NCBI RefSeq assembly: GCF_963669205.1
Contig: NZ_OY769915.1
Span: 2,640,001 to 2,704,000, forward strand
Source: an uncultured Roseibium sp.
GTDB lineage: Bacteria > Pseudomonadota > Alphaproteobacteria > Rhizobiales > Stappiaceae
Direction: 5' to 3'
DNA: 64,000 nucleotides
Numbering within the stretch: position 1 is the first letter of the stretch; every line of letters begins with the position of its first letter. The notes below the pieces were generated by a model. It was given only the letters and a program-made list of their open reading frames with translations. It did no database searches and had not been told where the DNA came from. Positions 25,899 to 35,144 of this stretch are shown here, piece by piece. The position numbers and the translations under genes were made by a program.

Positions 25899-26761
25899 GC
25901 GGCCATGCCCTTTCCTTCCAGCGCAAGAAGTCCGGATTTCTGCTCTGCGTTCAAGCCGGTCAGGGGCGCGCGCACGGTTTCCCAGACAGGATCGTCCAAG
26001 GATTCCGCCAGCAGCACTTTCAGGGCCGGGATGACGGGGAGGGCGACGATACGATCCACCGTTTGCGACAGCATCGGATCCTCGGTGGATGAGGCGAGCA
26101 CGTTGCAAAGCCGTTCGGGATAGAGATTGGCAACGCCCGTGATCGATCCGACACAGCCTAGTGCAACGCCCTTGTGCAACAGGCGTTCGTCGCCGAGCAA
26201 AACCGGCAGCGACTTGCTTTCCAGCAGGCGCACGGCGTTGGCCCAGTCTCCGGAACTGTCCTTGATGGCGATGATCCGTTCGGGATAGGCACCCTTGAGA
26301 CGCCAGGTGAGGGGGCATGAAATGCCGACACCCGTTACCTGGGGAATGTTGTACAGAATGATCCCGGCTTCAGGGGCGCTGAGAGCCAGCAGCTCGGCGA
26401 ACCACTGAAAGATCCCGTCTTCCCCGGCATCGCTGAAATAGCAGGGCGGCGGCACCAGAAACCGCGTGATCCCGGCGCGCAGTCCCTCGTCGATCTGGGC
26501 AGCGACATCCGCTGCCGCCGATCCGTAGACCCCCAGCACGATCCGGTCGGCAGAAAGGCCCGTGTCGAGCAGGGCGCTGATTCCCTCGTACCGTTCGCTG
26601 GCGGCAATCGAAGCACCTTCGCCGGTGGTACCAAACAGCGTGACGCCGGCAACGCCCCGGTCGATCACCGAGGCCGCGTGAGCCGCGAGCCGCGCGCCGT
26701 CGATCGACCCATCGGCTGAAAATGGGGTCAGCAGCGCTGTCAGGATGCCGTACTGTGCCAT
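25895..26761 (-). CDS. DapA/NanA family lyase (dihydrodipicolinate synthase-like)
   Basis: 288 residues from ATG 26761. A TIM barrel with GTTGEG near 43-48, the catalytic Tyr in ILYNIPQVTG near 135 and the Schiff-base Lys in IAIKDSSGDW near 163. The family cleaves or forms 2-keto acids (N-acetylneuraminate, KDG, 4-hydroxy-2-oxoglutarate, dihydrodipicolinate). Context with a TRAP transporter, GntR repressor and divergent sugar kinase points to catabolism of a 2-keto sugar acid rather than lysine synthesis. First gene of the minus-strand operon. Confidence 0.88.
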   Translation of the reverse strand: MAQYGILTALLTPFSADGSIDGARLAAHAASVIDRGVAGVTLFGTTGEGASIAASERYEGISALLDTGLSADRIVLGVYGSAAADVAAQIDEGLRAGITRFLVPPPCYFSDAGEDGIFQWFAELLALSAPEAGIILYNIPQVTGVGISCPLTWRLKGAYPERIIAIKDSSGDWANAVRLLESKSLPVLLGDERLLHKGVALGCVGSITGVANLYPERLCNVLASSTEDPMLSQTVDRIVALPVIPALKVLLAESLDDPVWETVRAPLTGLNAEQKSGLLALEGKGMAA

Positions 26762-26850
26762 TGGTTTCCCTGAATTGAACACGAGTATGATACATGACAT
26801 TTTAACGGTGTACAGACTAACATGTTACAAAAGAATACTGGAGGACCGCC

Positions 26851-27693
26851 ATGCCGACTGTCATCAGCGCCGGTTTGATAACGTTGGATGCGGTATACGA
26901 CCTGACGGCCTATCCGGCCGAAGGCAGCAAGGTCAGGGCAGGTTCAGCCCGGCTTGTTCCCGGAGGCGGCGCGATGATTGCCGCCACGGCGATTGCGCGG
27001 TTGGGCGGGATGGTCCGGCTTGCCGGTGCCGTGGGTGACGATCAGTTCGGCCGATATCTTCGTGACCAGATGAAACTGCGTGGAATTGATGACACGCTGG
27101 TCCAAACCGTCCCGGGTGAGACCACGTCCCATTCGGCGGTGTTTGTCACCGCGGGCGGAGAACGCACCATTGTCAATCAGAGACCGGACCGGTTGCTCGA
27201 CGGGAAACTGACGCGCGATGTCACCGGCTTTGACGTTGTCCTCGCGGATACTCGGTGCGTCAATCTGGCAAAAGAATTGTTTGAAGCGGCAGGGCGGCAG
27301 GGCAGGCCGGCGGTTCTCGACGGAGAGGCGCCGCTGCCGCTTGACCTCCTGCCGTCCGTCAGCCATCTCGCGCTTTCCGAACAGGGGCTGGCTGAATTTG
27401 CTGGCAGATCGCTCGCCGGGATCGCCGCACAACATGACTGCTGGGCGTGCGTGACGCGCGGAGCGGCCGATGTTGAGGTGCATGATGGCAGCCGGTTTGC
27501 GCCACCGCAGGTGACGCCATTGGATACCCTGGGAGCAGGCGATGTCTGGCACGGTGCCTTCGCCTTTGCGCTGGCAGACGGGAATGATGAACCGCACGCT
27601 GTGAAGTTCGCCAACGCGGCGGCTGCGCTGTTCGTCTCGCGCATTGGGGAAGAGCGGTTTCCGACCTCTGAGGAGGTCGAGGCAAAACTCTGA
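26851..27693 (+). CDS. PfkB family carbohydrate kinase
   Basis: 280 residues. It has the N-terminal GGGAMIAATAIARLGG ribokinase signature near 38-53 and the C-terminal ATP/anion-hole motif DTLGAGDVWHGAF near 224-236, whose Asp is the catalytic base. AGGAGG-like sequence (CTGGAGGACCGCC) precedes ATG 26851. It is transcribed away from the lyase-gntR-TRAP operon from a shared 89-bp region, so it probably phosphorylates the same imported sugar or its cleavage product. Confidence 0.92.
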   Translation: MPTVISAGLITLDAVYDLTAYPAEGSKVRAGSARLVPGGGAMIAATAIARLGGMVRLAGAVGDDQFGRYLRDQMKLRGIDDTLVQTVPGETTSHSAVFVTAGGERTIVNQRPDRLLDGKLTRDVTGFDVVLADTRCVNLAKELFEAAGRQGRPAVLDGEAPLPLDLLPSVSHLALSEQGLAEFAGRSLAGIAAQHDCWACVTRGAADVEVHDGSRFAPPQVTPLDTLGAGDVWHGAFAFALADGNDEPHAVKFANAAAALFVSRIGEERFPTSEEVEAKL

Positions 27694-27749
27694 ATCACCG
27701 CGGTTCCCGCCCCGGATTGCACCGGAGCAAGGGGACGGATCACCGCCCC

Positions 27750-29297
27750 TCAGGATGTTGCGTTGCGCTTCGGCCGGATACTCCTGGCGATGCCGAGCAC
27801 GATCAGGAGCAGGAGGACCGGAAAAAGCGCCAGCGGGCTTCCCGCCGCGATGAGGGCCGTGCCGGCTGCGCAGGAAATGGACGCTGCGGCCTCCGCAAGC
27901 GTCGAGGCCTTCGAAGCGACCTGCCTGCGCCGGAAGGTGGAACGGCTGGCTTGCGCGCGAAACCAGAGCTGAACAAGGATCGCGCTTGCAGCCGCGATCA
28001 TTGCACCGGTGAAAGTGACCGCGGCACCCCAGGGCGAAATGAGGGCCAGAAAGACCGCAATCGGCAGCAGGACCGCAGCAACAAGTGTCAGGACCGACAG
28101 CACCTTCGCCCACAGGCGCGTAAACGCGGAGACGGGTGCCGTTGCAATCAGGTCGGGCGCATCCTCTCCGGAGATGGTCAGCCAGGCAAGGCCGCCGGCA
28201 AGCTGCCCGACGGCCATGACAACAACCGGCGCAACGATCACGGAAATCTCGGTTTTCTCGCCGAAGCTGACCCAGAGCATCACGGCTGGCGGGATGAGAT
28301 AGAGAACCTGCATCAGCGTCTGGGAAACCAGCCAAGGGTCGCGGGCGATCAGCTTGAGTTCCTTGTGAACGAGCGCGCCGAGCGGCGCGTAACCGCGAAA
28401 CGCACGTTCGGTGGCGCGTCCGCGCGAAGTCTTTTCCGTGATACCGAGTGCCGACACCACGATACGTCGAAACTGTACCGAGCCACGCCAGACACCCACG
28501 GCAAAAATCAGGACGGATGCGGCAAGGAACGCAAGAACGGCACTGCTCTGCCCGGCGACCGCGTGTGCGGGAAACCACCACGCGGAGCCTGCAGCCGGCG
28601 CATGTATTGCCAGGAAGGCCGGATCGAACAGCGAGAAACGGGACATCGACCCGAAGGACAGGATTGCAACAACCTGCATGCCGATCAGGAAGGCCGCTCC
28701 GACCACCGCCGCCAGGATTTGCGCGGCAATGCGCGTGCGCTGCGCGCCGATCGTTCCGAACAGCGCGAGTGTGATCAGGACGCCGGCCCCGGTTGCCGTC
28801 AGCGACACGGCCAGCAGAACCGCATATCCCGCAAGCCAGCGCTCCCCGCCAAGCGCCACGGCAACGTTGAGGAAGGGAGAGATGACCAGTGCCGACATGC
28901 TCCAGCTTGTCAAAGCCATCATGACGATGCGCACGAGAAACAGATCGCGGGAGGGTGCGGGGGAGGAAAGGATCAGGTCGAGGTCATCGCGTGCGTAGAA
29001 CGCGCGCGTCACCGACTCCATTGCCTGTGACAGCATCATGGTGAAGCTGAGCACAACCGTGACCGACAGCATTGCCAGGGCGGTCTGATCGAGCACGAAC
29101 CCTTCGGTCAACTGGGGGGACAGCACGGCATACGCTATCAGATGCATGATCGCGTAGAAGAGACTCATGCCGATCAGTGCGCGCCGAAGGCTGGTGTTGC
29201 GCCAGCCTGAGAACATCCAGGCCCAGTCGCGCCAGGCGAGCCGCAATTCATGCCGCGAGAAGCGCAGCAGTGCGGAATGTGCCGCCATCTGGCTCAT
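27750..29297 (-). CDS. ABC transporter membrane protein
   Basis: 515 residues with about 12 hydrophobic helices in two halves and a charged central loop near 280-310 (GITEKTSRGRATERAFRG). No periplasmic domain. Together with the overlapping ATPase gene it forms an export-type ABC system of the ABC-2 kind. The substrate is unknown. Its ATG shares four bases with the ATPase stop codon. Confidence 0.85.
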   Translation of the reverse strand: MSQMAAHSALLRFSRHELRLAWRDWAWMFSGWRNTSLRRALIGMSLFYAIMHLIAYAVLSPQLTEGFVLDQTALAMLSVTVVLSFTMMLSQAMESVTRAFYARDDLDLILSSPAPSRDLFLVRIVMMALTSWSMSALVISPFLNVAVALGGERWLAGYAVLLAVSLTATGAGVLITLALFGTIGAQRTRIAAQILAAVVGAAFLIGMQVVAILSFGSMSRFSLFDPAFLAIHAPAAGSAWWFPAHAVAGQSSAVLAFLAASVLIFAVGVWRGSVQFRRIVVSALGITEKTSRGRATERAFRGYAPLGALVHKELKLIARDPWLVSQTLMQVLYLIPPAVMLWVSFGEKTEISVIVAPVVVMAVGQLAGGLAWLTISGEDAPDLIATAPVSAFTRLWAKVLSVLTLVAAVLLPIAVFLALISPWGAAVTFTGAMIAAASAILVQLWFRAQASRSTFRRRQVASKASTLAEAAASISCAAGTALIAAGSPLALFPVLLLLIVLGIARSIRPKRNATS

Positions 29298-30091
29298 GCC
29301 ACTTTCTCGCCAAGGCGGCCCGTTTCGAGCGTCTGAGCGCTGCCTTCGGTGTCACCACCGACGATCTTCAGGAAAATGTCCTCAAGCGAGTTCCCGTCGG
29401 CGCTTGCCCGCTCGCGCAACTCTTCCAGCGTTCCTTCCGCAACAAGCTGTCCGCGCGCGATGATCCCGATCCGGTCCGCCATGCGCTCCGCGACTTCGAG
29501 GATATGTGTCGTCATGATGATCGACACGCCTGTCGCAACCAGGCCGGACAGCACCTTTTTCACTTGCCGTGCTGACCCGGCATCAAGTCCGGTGAGCGGT
29601 TCGTCGAGAATGATCAGGCGCGGCTCGTGGATCAGCGCACCGGCAAGCGCCACCTTCTGGCGCATGCCCTTCGAGAAGCCGCCGCAGCGTTCGTTGGAAT
29701 GGGGGGCAAGTCCGAAGGAGTCCAGTAGCGTGTCGGCCCTGAAACGCGCATGGTCCGGCTCCATGCTCCACAGACCCGCTACGAATTCCAGATATTCCAG
29801 CGGTGTCAGCTTGTCGTAGACCATGGGTTCGTCGGGAACCCAGGCCAGGATCTGCTTGGCGGCAACCGGGTCCGCAAAGGCGTCGATGCCACAGATGCTG
29901 ACGGAGCCCGCATCAGCCTCGAGCAAACCTGCGACCATCCGCAGCGTCGTGGTTTTGCCCGCACCGTTCGGACCCAGCAAGGCGTAGAATTCGCCGCTGC
30001 GCACCGTCAGCGAAAGATCGTTGACTGCAGGTTCGCTGAAGCGCTTGTGTAGATTGAAAATATCAAGGGCGGCGGTGCTGGAGGACGGCAT
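29294..30091 (-). CDS. ABC transporter ATP-binding protein
   Basis: 265 residues from ATG 30091. Walker A GPNGAGKTTT near 41-50, signature CGGFSKGMRQKVALA near 138-152, Walker B LIILDEPLTGLD near 158-169 and the switch His in TTHILE near 197. This is a CcmA/ABC-2 exporter-type ATPase and pairs with the overlapping permease gene. Upstream it is divergent from the FGGY kinase gene. Confidence 0.95.
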   Translation of the reverse strand: MPSSSTAALDIFNLHKRFSEPAVNDLSLTVRSGEFYALLGPNGAGKTTTLRMVAGLLEADAGSVSICGIDAFADPVAAKQILAWVPDEPMVYDKLTPLEYLEFVAGLWSMEPDHARFRADTLLDSFGLAPHSNERCGGFSKGMRQKVALAGALIHEPRLIILDEPLTGLDAGSARQVKKVLSGLVATGVSIIMTTHILEVAERMADRIGIIARGQLVAEGTLEELRERASADGNSLEDIFLKIVGGDTEGSAQTLETGRLGEKVA

Positions 30092-30285
30092 CTGTCTCTC
30101 GTCTGAGTGCGGTTTCGGCCAGACTAGCGGAGGGACCTTTCGCGACGGTAAAGCCGGTCCTGCCTCTTGCCGTGTTACGAGGTGCGCGAAACAGGCCGCC
30201 TGACACCGGCGCCATTCGGCTTGTTTCAACATCAGCCCCCGGGGTATCTGTGTCCCACTGGCAAAGCGAAAACAAAGGCCGGATC

Positions 30286-31734
30286 GTGAACGATTTGCTC
30301 TTGGGAATTGATCTTGGGACGACCTCCGTCAAGGCCGGCGTTTTTGCGTCCGACGGCACGCAGCTTGCCGGGTTTGCCGAACGCTATCCGACACGCCGTC
30401 CTGCCCCGGGCATTTGCGAACAGGACCCTGCCGACTGGATAAGGCTCATTGAAGGGGCCATGGAACAGGTTCGCGCGGCCGGCCTCGCCGGTTCGGTGCG
30501 CTGCGCGGCATTGACCAGTCAGGTCAATACCCATGTGTTTATTGATCGGGACGGACACCCGCTCCGGCCTGCCATCCTCTGGCAGGACACGCGCGCAACA
30601 GAAGAAGCGCGGGAGTTGAACTCTCGCATGAGCGATGCTGAAAAGATTGCGATCCTCGGCGCGCCGATCCCGATTGATGCGTCTCATGCCCTGGCCCGGA
30701 TGCTCTGGGTCAAGCGCCATGAGCCCGGGACATGGGACAAGACCGCCCATGTTCTGCTGCCGAAAGACTACGCGCTTCTTCAGTTGACCGGGGAACTTGC
30801 GACGGACGCCTTGTCGAATATCGGACTTGTCGGATTGGACGGGAACTACGCCCTGAATATCTTCGACCTTGTTCCCGGCGCAGTCGACCGCATGGCCCCG
30901 CTTCGTTCGATGACATCGCTCGTCGGCGAAAGCCGGGACCGTATCCCGCTTGCCGCGGCCACGATGGATGGTTGGGCCGGCCTGGTCGGGGCAGGGGCCT
31001 GCCGCGAAAATGCGTTCGCCTATCTCAGTGGCACCAGCGAGATCCTGGGGCTATCCGGTCACACCGTCACGCACGCACCGGGTGTCGTCGTTTTTGCAGA
31101 GCGGGAAGGCCTGCGGCTGCACGCCGGACCCACGCAGTCAGGCGGCGCCTCGCAGCAATGGTTTTGTGATGTCGCGGGAATGACCATCCCGGAGATGGCA
31201 CGACTGGTTCAGGATCGGCCCCTGTCCCGCGCGCCGCTGTTTCTGCCGCAGTTGGCCGGCGAACGCGCGCCGGTCTGGAACGCAGATCTGCGCGGGGCGT
31301 TTCTGGGGCTGGAGGCCGGAATGCAGTCAGCCGATTTTGCGCGTGCAGTCTATGAGGGCGTCGCCTTGTCCGCCCGCCATGTCCTTTCCGCGCTTGAAGC
31401 CTCCGGCGATACACGCGCGCCTTGTCTGACCTGCGCGGGCGGCGGGTTCAGGTCCGACATCTGGGGCCAGATCCGCAGCGATGTCCTCGACCGGCCGCTG
31501 CAACGCCTCGCGCTTGGCGAAGCGGGCGTTGTCGGCGCAGCCTGTATCGCCGCGGTTGCCTCCGGCATGAGCGAAACACTCGCAGAGGCGCATGTGCCGT
31601 TTTCAAGAACCGACAAGGAATGGGAACCCGATCCTGACCGCAGGGCGTTCTATGACGAACTATTCGAAATCTATCTTGAGGCTCTGAAAACAACGGAAAG
31701 CCTCGGCAAACGATTGAATGCCCTGCACCCCTGA
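30286..31734 (+). CDS. FGGY family carbohydrate kinase (xylulokinase-like)
   Basis: 482 residues from GTG 30286, which has AAAGG 7 bases upstream; the frame is open to 30172 but the added residues are not conserved. The N-terminal phosphate motif GIDLGTTSVKAG (about 6-17) and the catalytic Asp in MDGWAGLVGAG near 228 are present, as is the C-terminal CAGGGFRSDIWGQIRSDVL ATP-binding block. It phosphorylates a ketose or sugar alcohol; xylulose is the default guess. The dehydratase gene follows 119 bp later, which could place both in pentose or sugar-acid catabolism. Confidence 0.88.
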   Translation: MNDLLLGIDLGTTSVKAGVFASDGTQLAGFAERYPTRRPAPGICEQDPADWIRLIEGAMEQVRAAGLAGSVRCAALTSQVNTHVFIDRDGHPLRPAILWQDTRATEEARELNSRMSDAEKIAILGAPIPIDASHALARMLWVKRHEPGTWDKTAHVLLPKDYALLQLTGELATDALSNIGLVGLDGNYALNIFDLVPGAVDRMAPLRSMTSLVGESRDRIPLAAATMDGWAGLVGAGACRENAFAYLSGTSEILGLSGHTVTHAPGVVVFAEREGLRLHAGPTQSGGASQQWFCDVAGMTIPEMARLVQDRPLSRAPLFLPQLAGERAPVWNADLRGAFLGLEAGMQSADFARAVYEGVALSARHVLSALEASGDTRAPCLTCAGGGFRSDIWGQIRSDVLDRPLQRLALGEAGVVGAACIAAVASGMSETLAEAHVPFSRTDKEWEPDPDRRAFYDELFEIYLEALKTTESLGKRLNALHP

Positions 31735-31853
31735 GCCAGTCTTCCTGCCGGACATGCTCCGCCATATTGCCCGTCATGCAAAATTGACGACAAGAGCGGC
31801 AGAACCGGGTGCTTTTGTGCTTGAATAGCGGAAATCGAACGAGAGTTGCATCC

Positions 31854-33584
31854 ATGACCAAACGCCCTGAAGACCTTCGCTCAGCCCGCTGGTTCGCACC
31901 TGATGACCTGCGGTCCATGGGGCACCGGTCGCGTGCAATGCAGATAGGGCTCGACGGCGCGGACTGGCAGGGCAAGCCGGTCATCGCGATCATCAACACT
32001 TGGTCGGATCTGTCCCCATGTCATCATCACCTTCGCGATAGAGCGGATTTCGTCCGGAAAGGGGTCTACCAGGCCGGCGGCATGCCGGTTGAAATGCCGG
32101 TGCACTCCTTTTCCGAGCAGTTCCTCAAGCCGACATCGATGCTTTATCGCAACATGGGAGCCATGGAAGTGGAGGAAACCCTGAGGGCGCACCCGATTGA
32201 TGGTGTCGTGCTGATGGGCGGGTGCGACAAGTCCACGCCGGCGCTGGTCATGGGCGCGCTCAGCATGGGGCTTCCGTTCCTGTTCATGCCCGCCGGCGCA
32301 ATGCTGCGCGGAAACTATGCCGGCCGCAAGCTGGGCTCGGGCACGGATGTCTGGAAATACTGGGACGAGCGGCGCGCAGGCACCATTGGCAAGGAAGAGT
32401 GGGACGGGGTTCAGGGCGGCATTGCCCGCAGCTACGGCACCTGCATGACCATGGGCACGGCCTCGACAATGATGTCGATTGCCGAGGCGTTCGGGCTGAC
32501 CCTTCCGGGGGCGTCCTCCATTCCGGCGCCGGACGCCGCGCACAAACGCATGGCCGCCGCCTGCGGACGCCGCGTTGTCGACATGGTCTGGGAGGATCTG
32601 ACGCCCGGCAGGATCGTGACGCACGCTGCGACGGCGAACGCCACGGCGGTTGCCATGGCGACAGGCTGCTCCACGAATGCCGTCATTCACCTGATCGCCA
32701 TGGCGCGGCGTGCGGGCGTGGACTGGGGCCTCGATGACCTTGACCGCATCGGTCACGAGGTGCCGGTCATCGCCAACATCCGGCCCTCCGGCACCGAGTA
32801 TCTCATGGAGGATTTCTACTATGCCGGCGGCCTGCCGGCCCTGATGAAGGAAATGAGCGAAAAGCTGGATTTGTCGGCGCTCACGGTGAACGGGAAGACG
32901 CTGGGTGAGAACATCGCGGCAGCCGAAAACCACAATCCCGATGTTATCCGGCCACTCAACAACCCGGTTTATCACGAGGGCTCGCTTGCCGTGCTGCGCG
33001 GCAACCTTGCGCCCGACGGAGCTGTCATTAAACCGGCTGCATGCGACCCGAAGTTTCACCGGCACAAAGGCCCGGCAATTGTCGCCGACAGCTATCCCGA
33101 ACTGAAGGAGATCATCAACGATCCGGACTACCCGATGTCTCCCGATCACGTGCTGGTCCTGCGCAACGCGGGGCCTCAGGGTGGCCCGGGCATGCCGGAA
33201 TGGGGCATGATCCCGATGCCGCAGGCGCTCCTGAAAGCCGGCCACCGCGACATGGTGCGGCTGTCCGATGCCAGGATGTCCGGAACCTCCTACGGGGCCT
33301 GCATCCTGCATGTGGCCCCCGAAGCCTTCATCGGCGGCCCCTTGGCCCTGATCGAAACCGGGGACATCATCGAGCTGGACGTGCCGAACCGAACGCTGCG
33401 TGTCGACCTGGACGACGACATGCTGGCGGCGCGCAAGGCCCGGTGGTCAGCACCGGAGCCCCGCTATGAACGCGGCTACGGCCACATGTTTTCAAGGCAT
33501 GTCGAACAGGCCGACAAGGGCTGTGACTTCGACTTCCTGCGAACCGATTTCGGCAAGCCGGTTGCGGAACCGGATATATTCTGA
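31854..33584 (+). CDS. IlvD/Edd family dehydratase, probable sugar-acid (L-arabonate type) dehydratase
   Basis: 576 residues from ATG 31854. Iron-sulphur ligands are in CHHHLRD near 52, GGCDKSTPA near 124 and SYGTCMTMGTASTM near 198, and the substrate/Mg region in GCSTNAVIHL and ARMSGTSYGACILH. These marks are shared by dihydroxyacid dehydratase and by pentonate and gluconate dehydratases; the sequence style (WFAPDDLRSMGHRSR) is that of the sugar-acid branch. It follows the FGGY kinase gene. Exact aldonate not determined. Confidence 0.85.
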   Translation: MTKRPEDLRSARWFAPDDLRSMGHRSRAMQIGLDGADWQGKPVIAIINTWSDLSPCHHHLRDRADFVRKGVYQAGGMPVEMPVHSFSEQFLKPTSMLYRNMGAMEVEETLRAHPIDGVVLMGGCDKSTPALVMGALSMGLPFLFMPAGAMLRGNYAGRKLGSGTDVWKYWDERRAGTIGKEEWDGVQGGIARSYGTCMTMGTASTMMSIAEAFGLTLPGASSIPAPDAAHKRMAAACGRRVVDMVWEDLTPGRIVTHAATANATAVAMATGCSTNAVIHLIAMARRAGVDWGLDDLDRIGHEVPVIANIRPSGTEYLMEDFYYAGGLPALMKEMSEKLDLSALTVNGKTLGENIAAAENHNPDVIRPLNNPVYHEGSLAVLRGNLAPDGAVIKPAACDPKFHRHKGPAIVADSYPELKEIINDPDYPMSPDHVLVLRNAGPQGGPGMPEWGMIPMPQALLKAGHRDMVRLSDARMSGTSYGACILHVAPEAFIGGPLALIETGDIIELDVPNRTLRVDLDDDMLAARKARWSAPEPRYERGYGHMFSRHVEQADKGCDFDFLRTDFGKPVAEPDIF

Positions 33585-33755
33585 CGGCGAGGGACTGCCG
33601 CTTGTGGGACTGGTGGTTCCAGGGCGCCGTGTGCGGGGAGCCGGAGCAGGTTTTCCCGGCTGATCAACAGGGCGTCTCGCATCAGATCTTCGTCTCCCGG
33701 TTCAAGTCGAATAGAGTGCGCCCGGCGAGAGACACTCCCAATCCGGAATGAAGAG

Positions 33756-34469
33756 ATGATGGACCTGCTGGTCGCCTGGCAACGCTGGATTTACGAGGGG
33801 GTGCGGGGCTCGATCCTGGAGTTCGGCCAGTCCGGCGATGTCTGGCTGCTCCCGGGGATGATCGGAACCGGGATCGTGTTCGGCGCGATCCATGCGCTGA
33901 CACCGGGCCATGGCAAGAGCATACTGGCCAGCTACGTCGCAGGCTCGGAAAACGGGTTCATGCGGGCGCTGTCGATCTCCACGGTTCTGGCGGCAACGCA
34001 CGTTGTCACTGCGGTTCTGATTGCCTTTTTTGCAGCCCATCTGATGGAGCGGTCTTTTGTCGGCGGCGGACGTGCCCCGGCTCTCGAGTTCTTGAGCCGC
34101 GCCATACTGGTCGCGATCGGTTTATGGTTGCTCGTTCGCGCCCTTCGCGCCAGACGGCGGGAAGGCCGTCACGAAGGAATGGGGGTCGCGTTGACGACCG
34201 GCCTGGTTCCGTGCCCATTGACCCTGTTCGTTGTCGTCGCGGCCTTGTCGCAGGGCGTTCCGGAAGCCGGGCTTGTGTTCGCCGGGTCGATGGTGATCGG
34301 GATCGCGCTGACGCTCGGTCTGGTCGCAGTCGCTGCCGTGGCGGGTCGCCGGACGATATTGCAGACCGTTTCAGGCAAAGGGGACGGTGTCGCGATCGTA
34401 TCCCGATTGCTTGATGCCGCCGCAGGCCTGCTCATCGTACTCTTCGCCGGTCGCGATCTGCTGCAGTGA
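33756..34469 (+). CDS. NicO/RcnA-like nickel-cobalt exporter family protein
   Basis: 237 residues with six hydrophobic segments. GAIHALTPGHGKSILASY near 42-58 is the histidine motif of the NicO/RcnA group; a basic cytoplasmic loop (RALRARRREGRHEG) separates two halves, and LTTGLVPCPLTLFV follows. RcnA-type proteins pump Ni2+ or Co2+ out of the cytoplasm. It stands just left of the mercury cassette, which may be chance. A downstream gene fragment once lay here (see the direct repeats). Confidence 0.82.
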   Translation: MMDLLVAWQRWIYEGVRGSILEFGQSGDVWLLPGMIGTGIVFGAIHALTPGHGKSILASYVAGSENGFMRALSISTVLAATHVVTAVLIAFFAAHLMERSFVGGGRAPALEFLSRAILVAIGLWLLVRALRARRREGRHEGMGVALTTGLVPCPLTLFVVVAALSQGVPEAGLVFAGSMVIGIALTLGLVAVAAVAGRRTILQTVSGKGDGVAIVSRLLDAAAGLLIVLFAGRDLLQ

Positions 34470-34522
34470 AAATCTCGGCGAGAACGGGATTTTGCCCTGG
34501 AGCCGCGAAACGTTGGACCTTT

Positions 34523-34559
34523 ACGCGGCCCCTTAGAACGTGCCGCAGCGGTGAACCTC
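34523..34559. repeat. Left direct repeat of mercury cassette (att-like)
   Basis: This 37-bp stretch matches 35972-36008 in the same orientation at 32 of 37 positions; the last 18 bp, GCCGCAGCGGTGAACCTC, are identical. On the minus strand it encodes EVHRCG followed by a different end and a stop, the same C-terminal residues as the gene stub next to the right copy. That is the pattern left by insertion into the 3' end of a gene. Confidence 0.75.
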
Positions 34560-34593
34560 AAAGAAGCAGGTTAACTCCTTACTTGCTGTCGGG

Positions 34594-34812
34594 TTAGCCG
34601 CAACAGGAGTTACCCTGCTGGATAGGCGGACAGGCAACCGTTCCATACGAGCAAAAGACGCAGCAATCACCCGGTTTGGGTTTCAAGATCACGGCACAAG
34701 AACGACACTCGTAAAACCACTGGCAGGCATCCGTCGGCATGAGTTCGTTGGACCTGTAACCGCATTCCGGACAGGTAAGACAACTGTTCAGCTTGATATT
34801 GGCGTCGTGCAT
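34594..34812 (-). CDS. GDCCVxC-domain mercury-associated small protein
   Basis: 72 residues with nine or more cysteines: two CxxC pairs (CPECG, CRSC) look like a zinc ribbon, then GDCCVFCSYGTVACPP and a CCG tail. GDCCVxC proteins are small, often selenocysteine-containing, and are found next to mer genes; here all positions read Cys. A role in binding or trafficking Hg(II) is inferred. It is the third gene of the mer operon, 5 bp after the second MerT-like gene. Confidence 0.82.
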   Translation of the reverse strand: MHDANIKLNSCLTCPECGYRSNELMPTDACQWFYECRSCAVILKPKPGDCCVFCSYGTVACPPIQQGNSCCG

Positions 34813-34817
34813 TTCGC

Positions 34818-35144
34818 TCACATCATGGAAATAAGATAATCGTTGATCCGTGTCTCGTTGAAGACAACGCCCCACGCTAAAAGCGTCAGCAGTGTGCTCC
34901 CTCCAAGCCACCATTTCATTCGAGCAGGACTGCGGTTGCGGAAGCTTAAACTCCAGGCCAGAAGCAGCAGAACTGATGACACTGCAAGGACATAAAAACT
35001 CGCGGCCGCAATCTTGCCGAATACAGCGAGCCAGCTCCCGCCAAGCCCGAACAGCATGAAAGTCATGGGCAAAACGCAGCACGTCGCCACGCCGAGCGCG
35101 GAAAACGAACCTAGGTAGCTGGCGAAAACGGTGTTTTTCATCAT
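34818..35144 (-). CDS. MerT-like mercuric transport protein 2
   Basis: 108 residues, three membrane helices (near 7-30, 37-62, 78-100). GVATCCVLPMTFMLFGLGGSWL in the first helix contains the vicinal Cys pair that carries Hg(II) in MerT/MerF-type importers. Its relation to the preceding MerT-like gene is clear from the shared CCVLPxxxxxxGLGGSWL pattern, so the two are paralogues. It overlaps that gene by four bases. A merP or merA gene is not present in the window. Confidence 0.85.
   Translation of the reverse strand: MMKNTVFASYLGSFSALGVATCCVLPMTFMLFGLGGSWLAVFGKIAAASFYVLAVSSVLLLLAWSLSFRNRSPARMKWWLGGSTLLTLLAWGVVFNETRINDYLISMM

Noticed and set aside
24498..26123. 541-codon plus-strand frame opposite dctP, gntR and the lyase gene
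   Set aside because: Spans three good genes on the other strand and contains no domain.
26795..26826. GntR operator in the lyase/PfkB divergent region
   Set aside because: Only an 8-bp AACATGTT and scattered TACAT/GTGTAC strings are seen; no convincing dyad.
26944..28581. 545-codon minus-strand frame over the PfkB gene and ABC permease gene
   Set aside because: No domain, no ribosome site, and both true genes are clear in other frames.
27717..29030. 437-codon plus-strand frame opposite the ABC permease gene
   Set aside because: Arg/Gln/Asp-rich antisense of a membrane protein; no start signal.
31881..33311. 476-codon minus-strand frame opposite the IlvD/Edd gene
   Set aside because: Antisense shadow with His/Arg-rich composition and no homology pattern.
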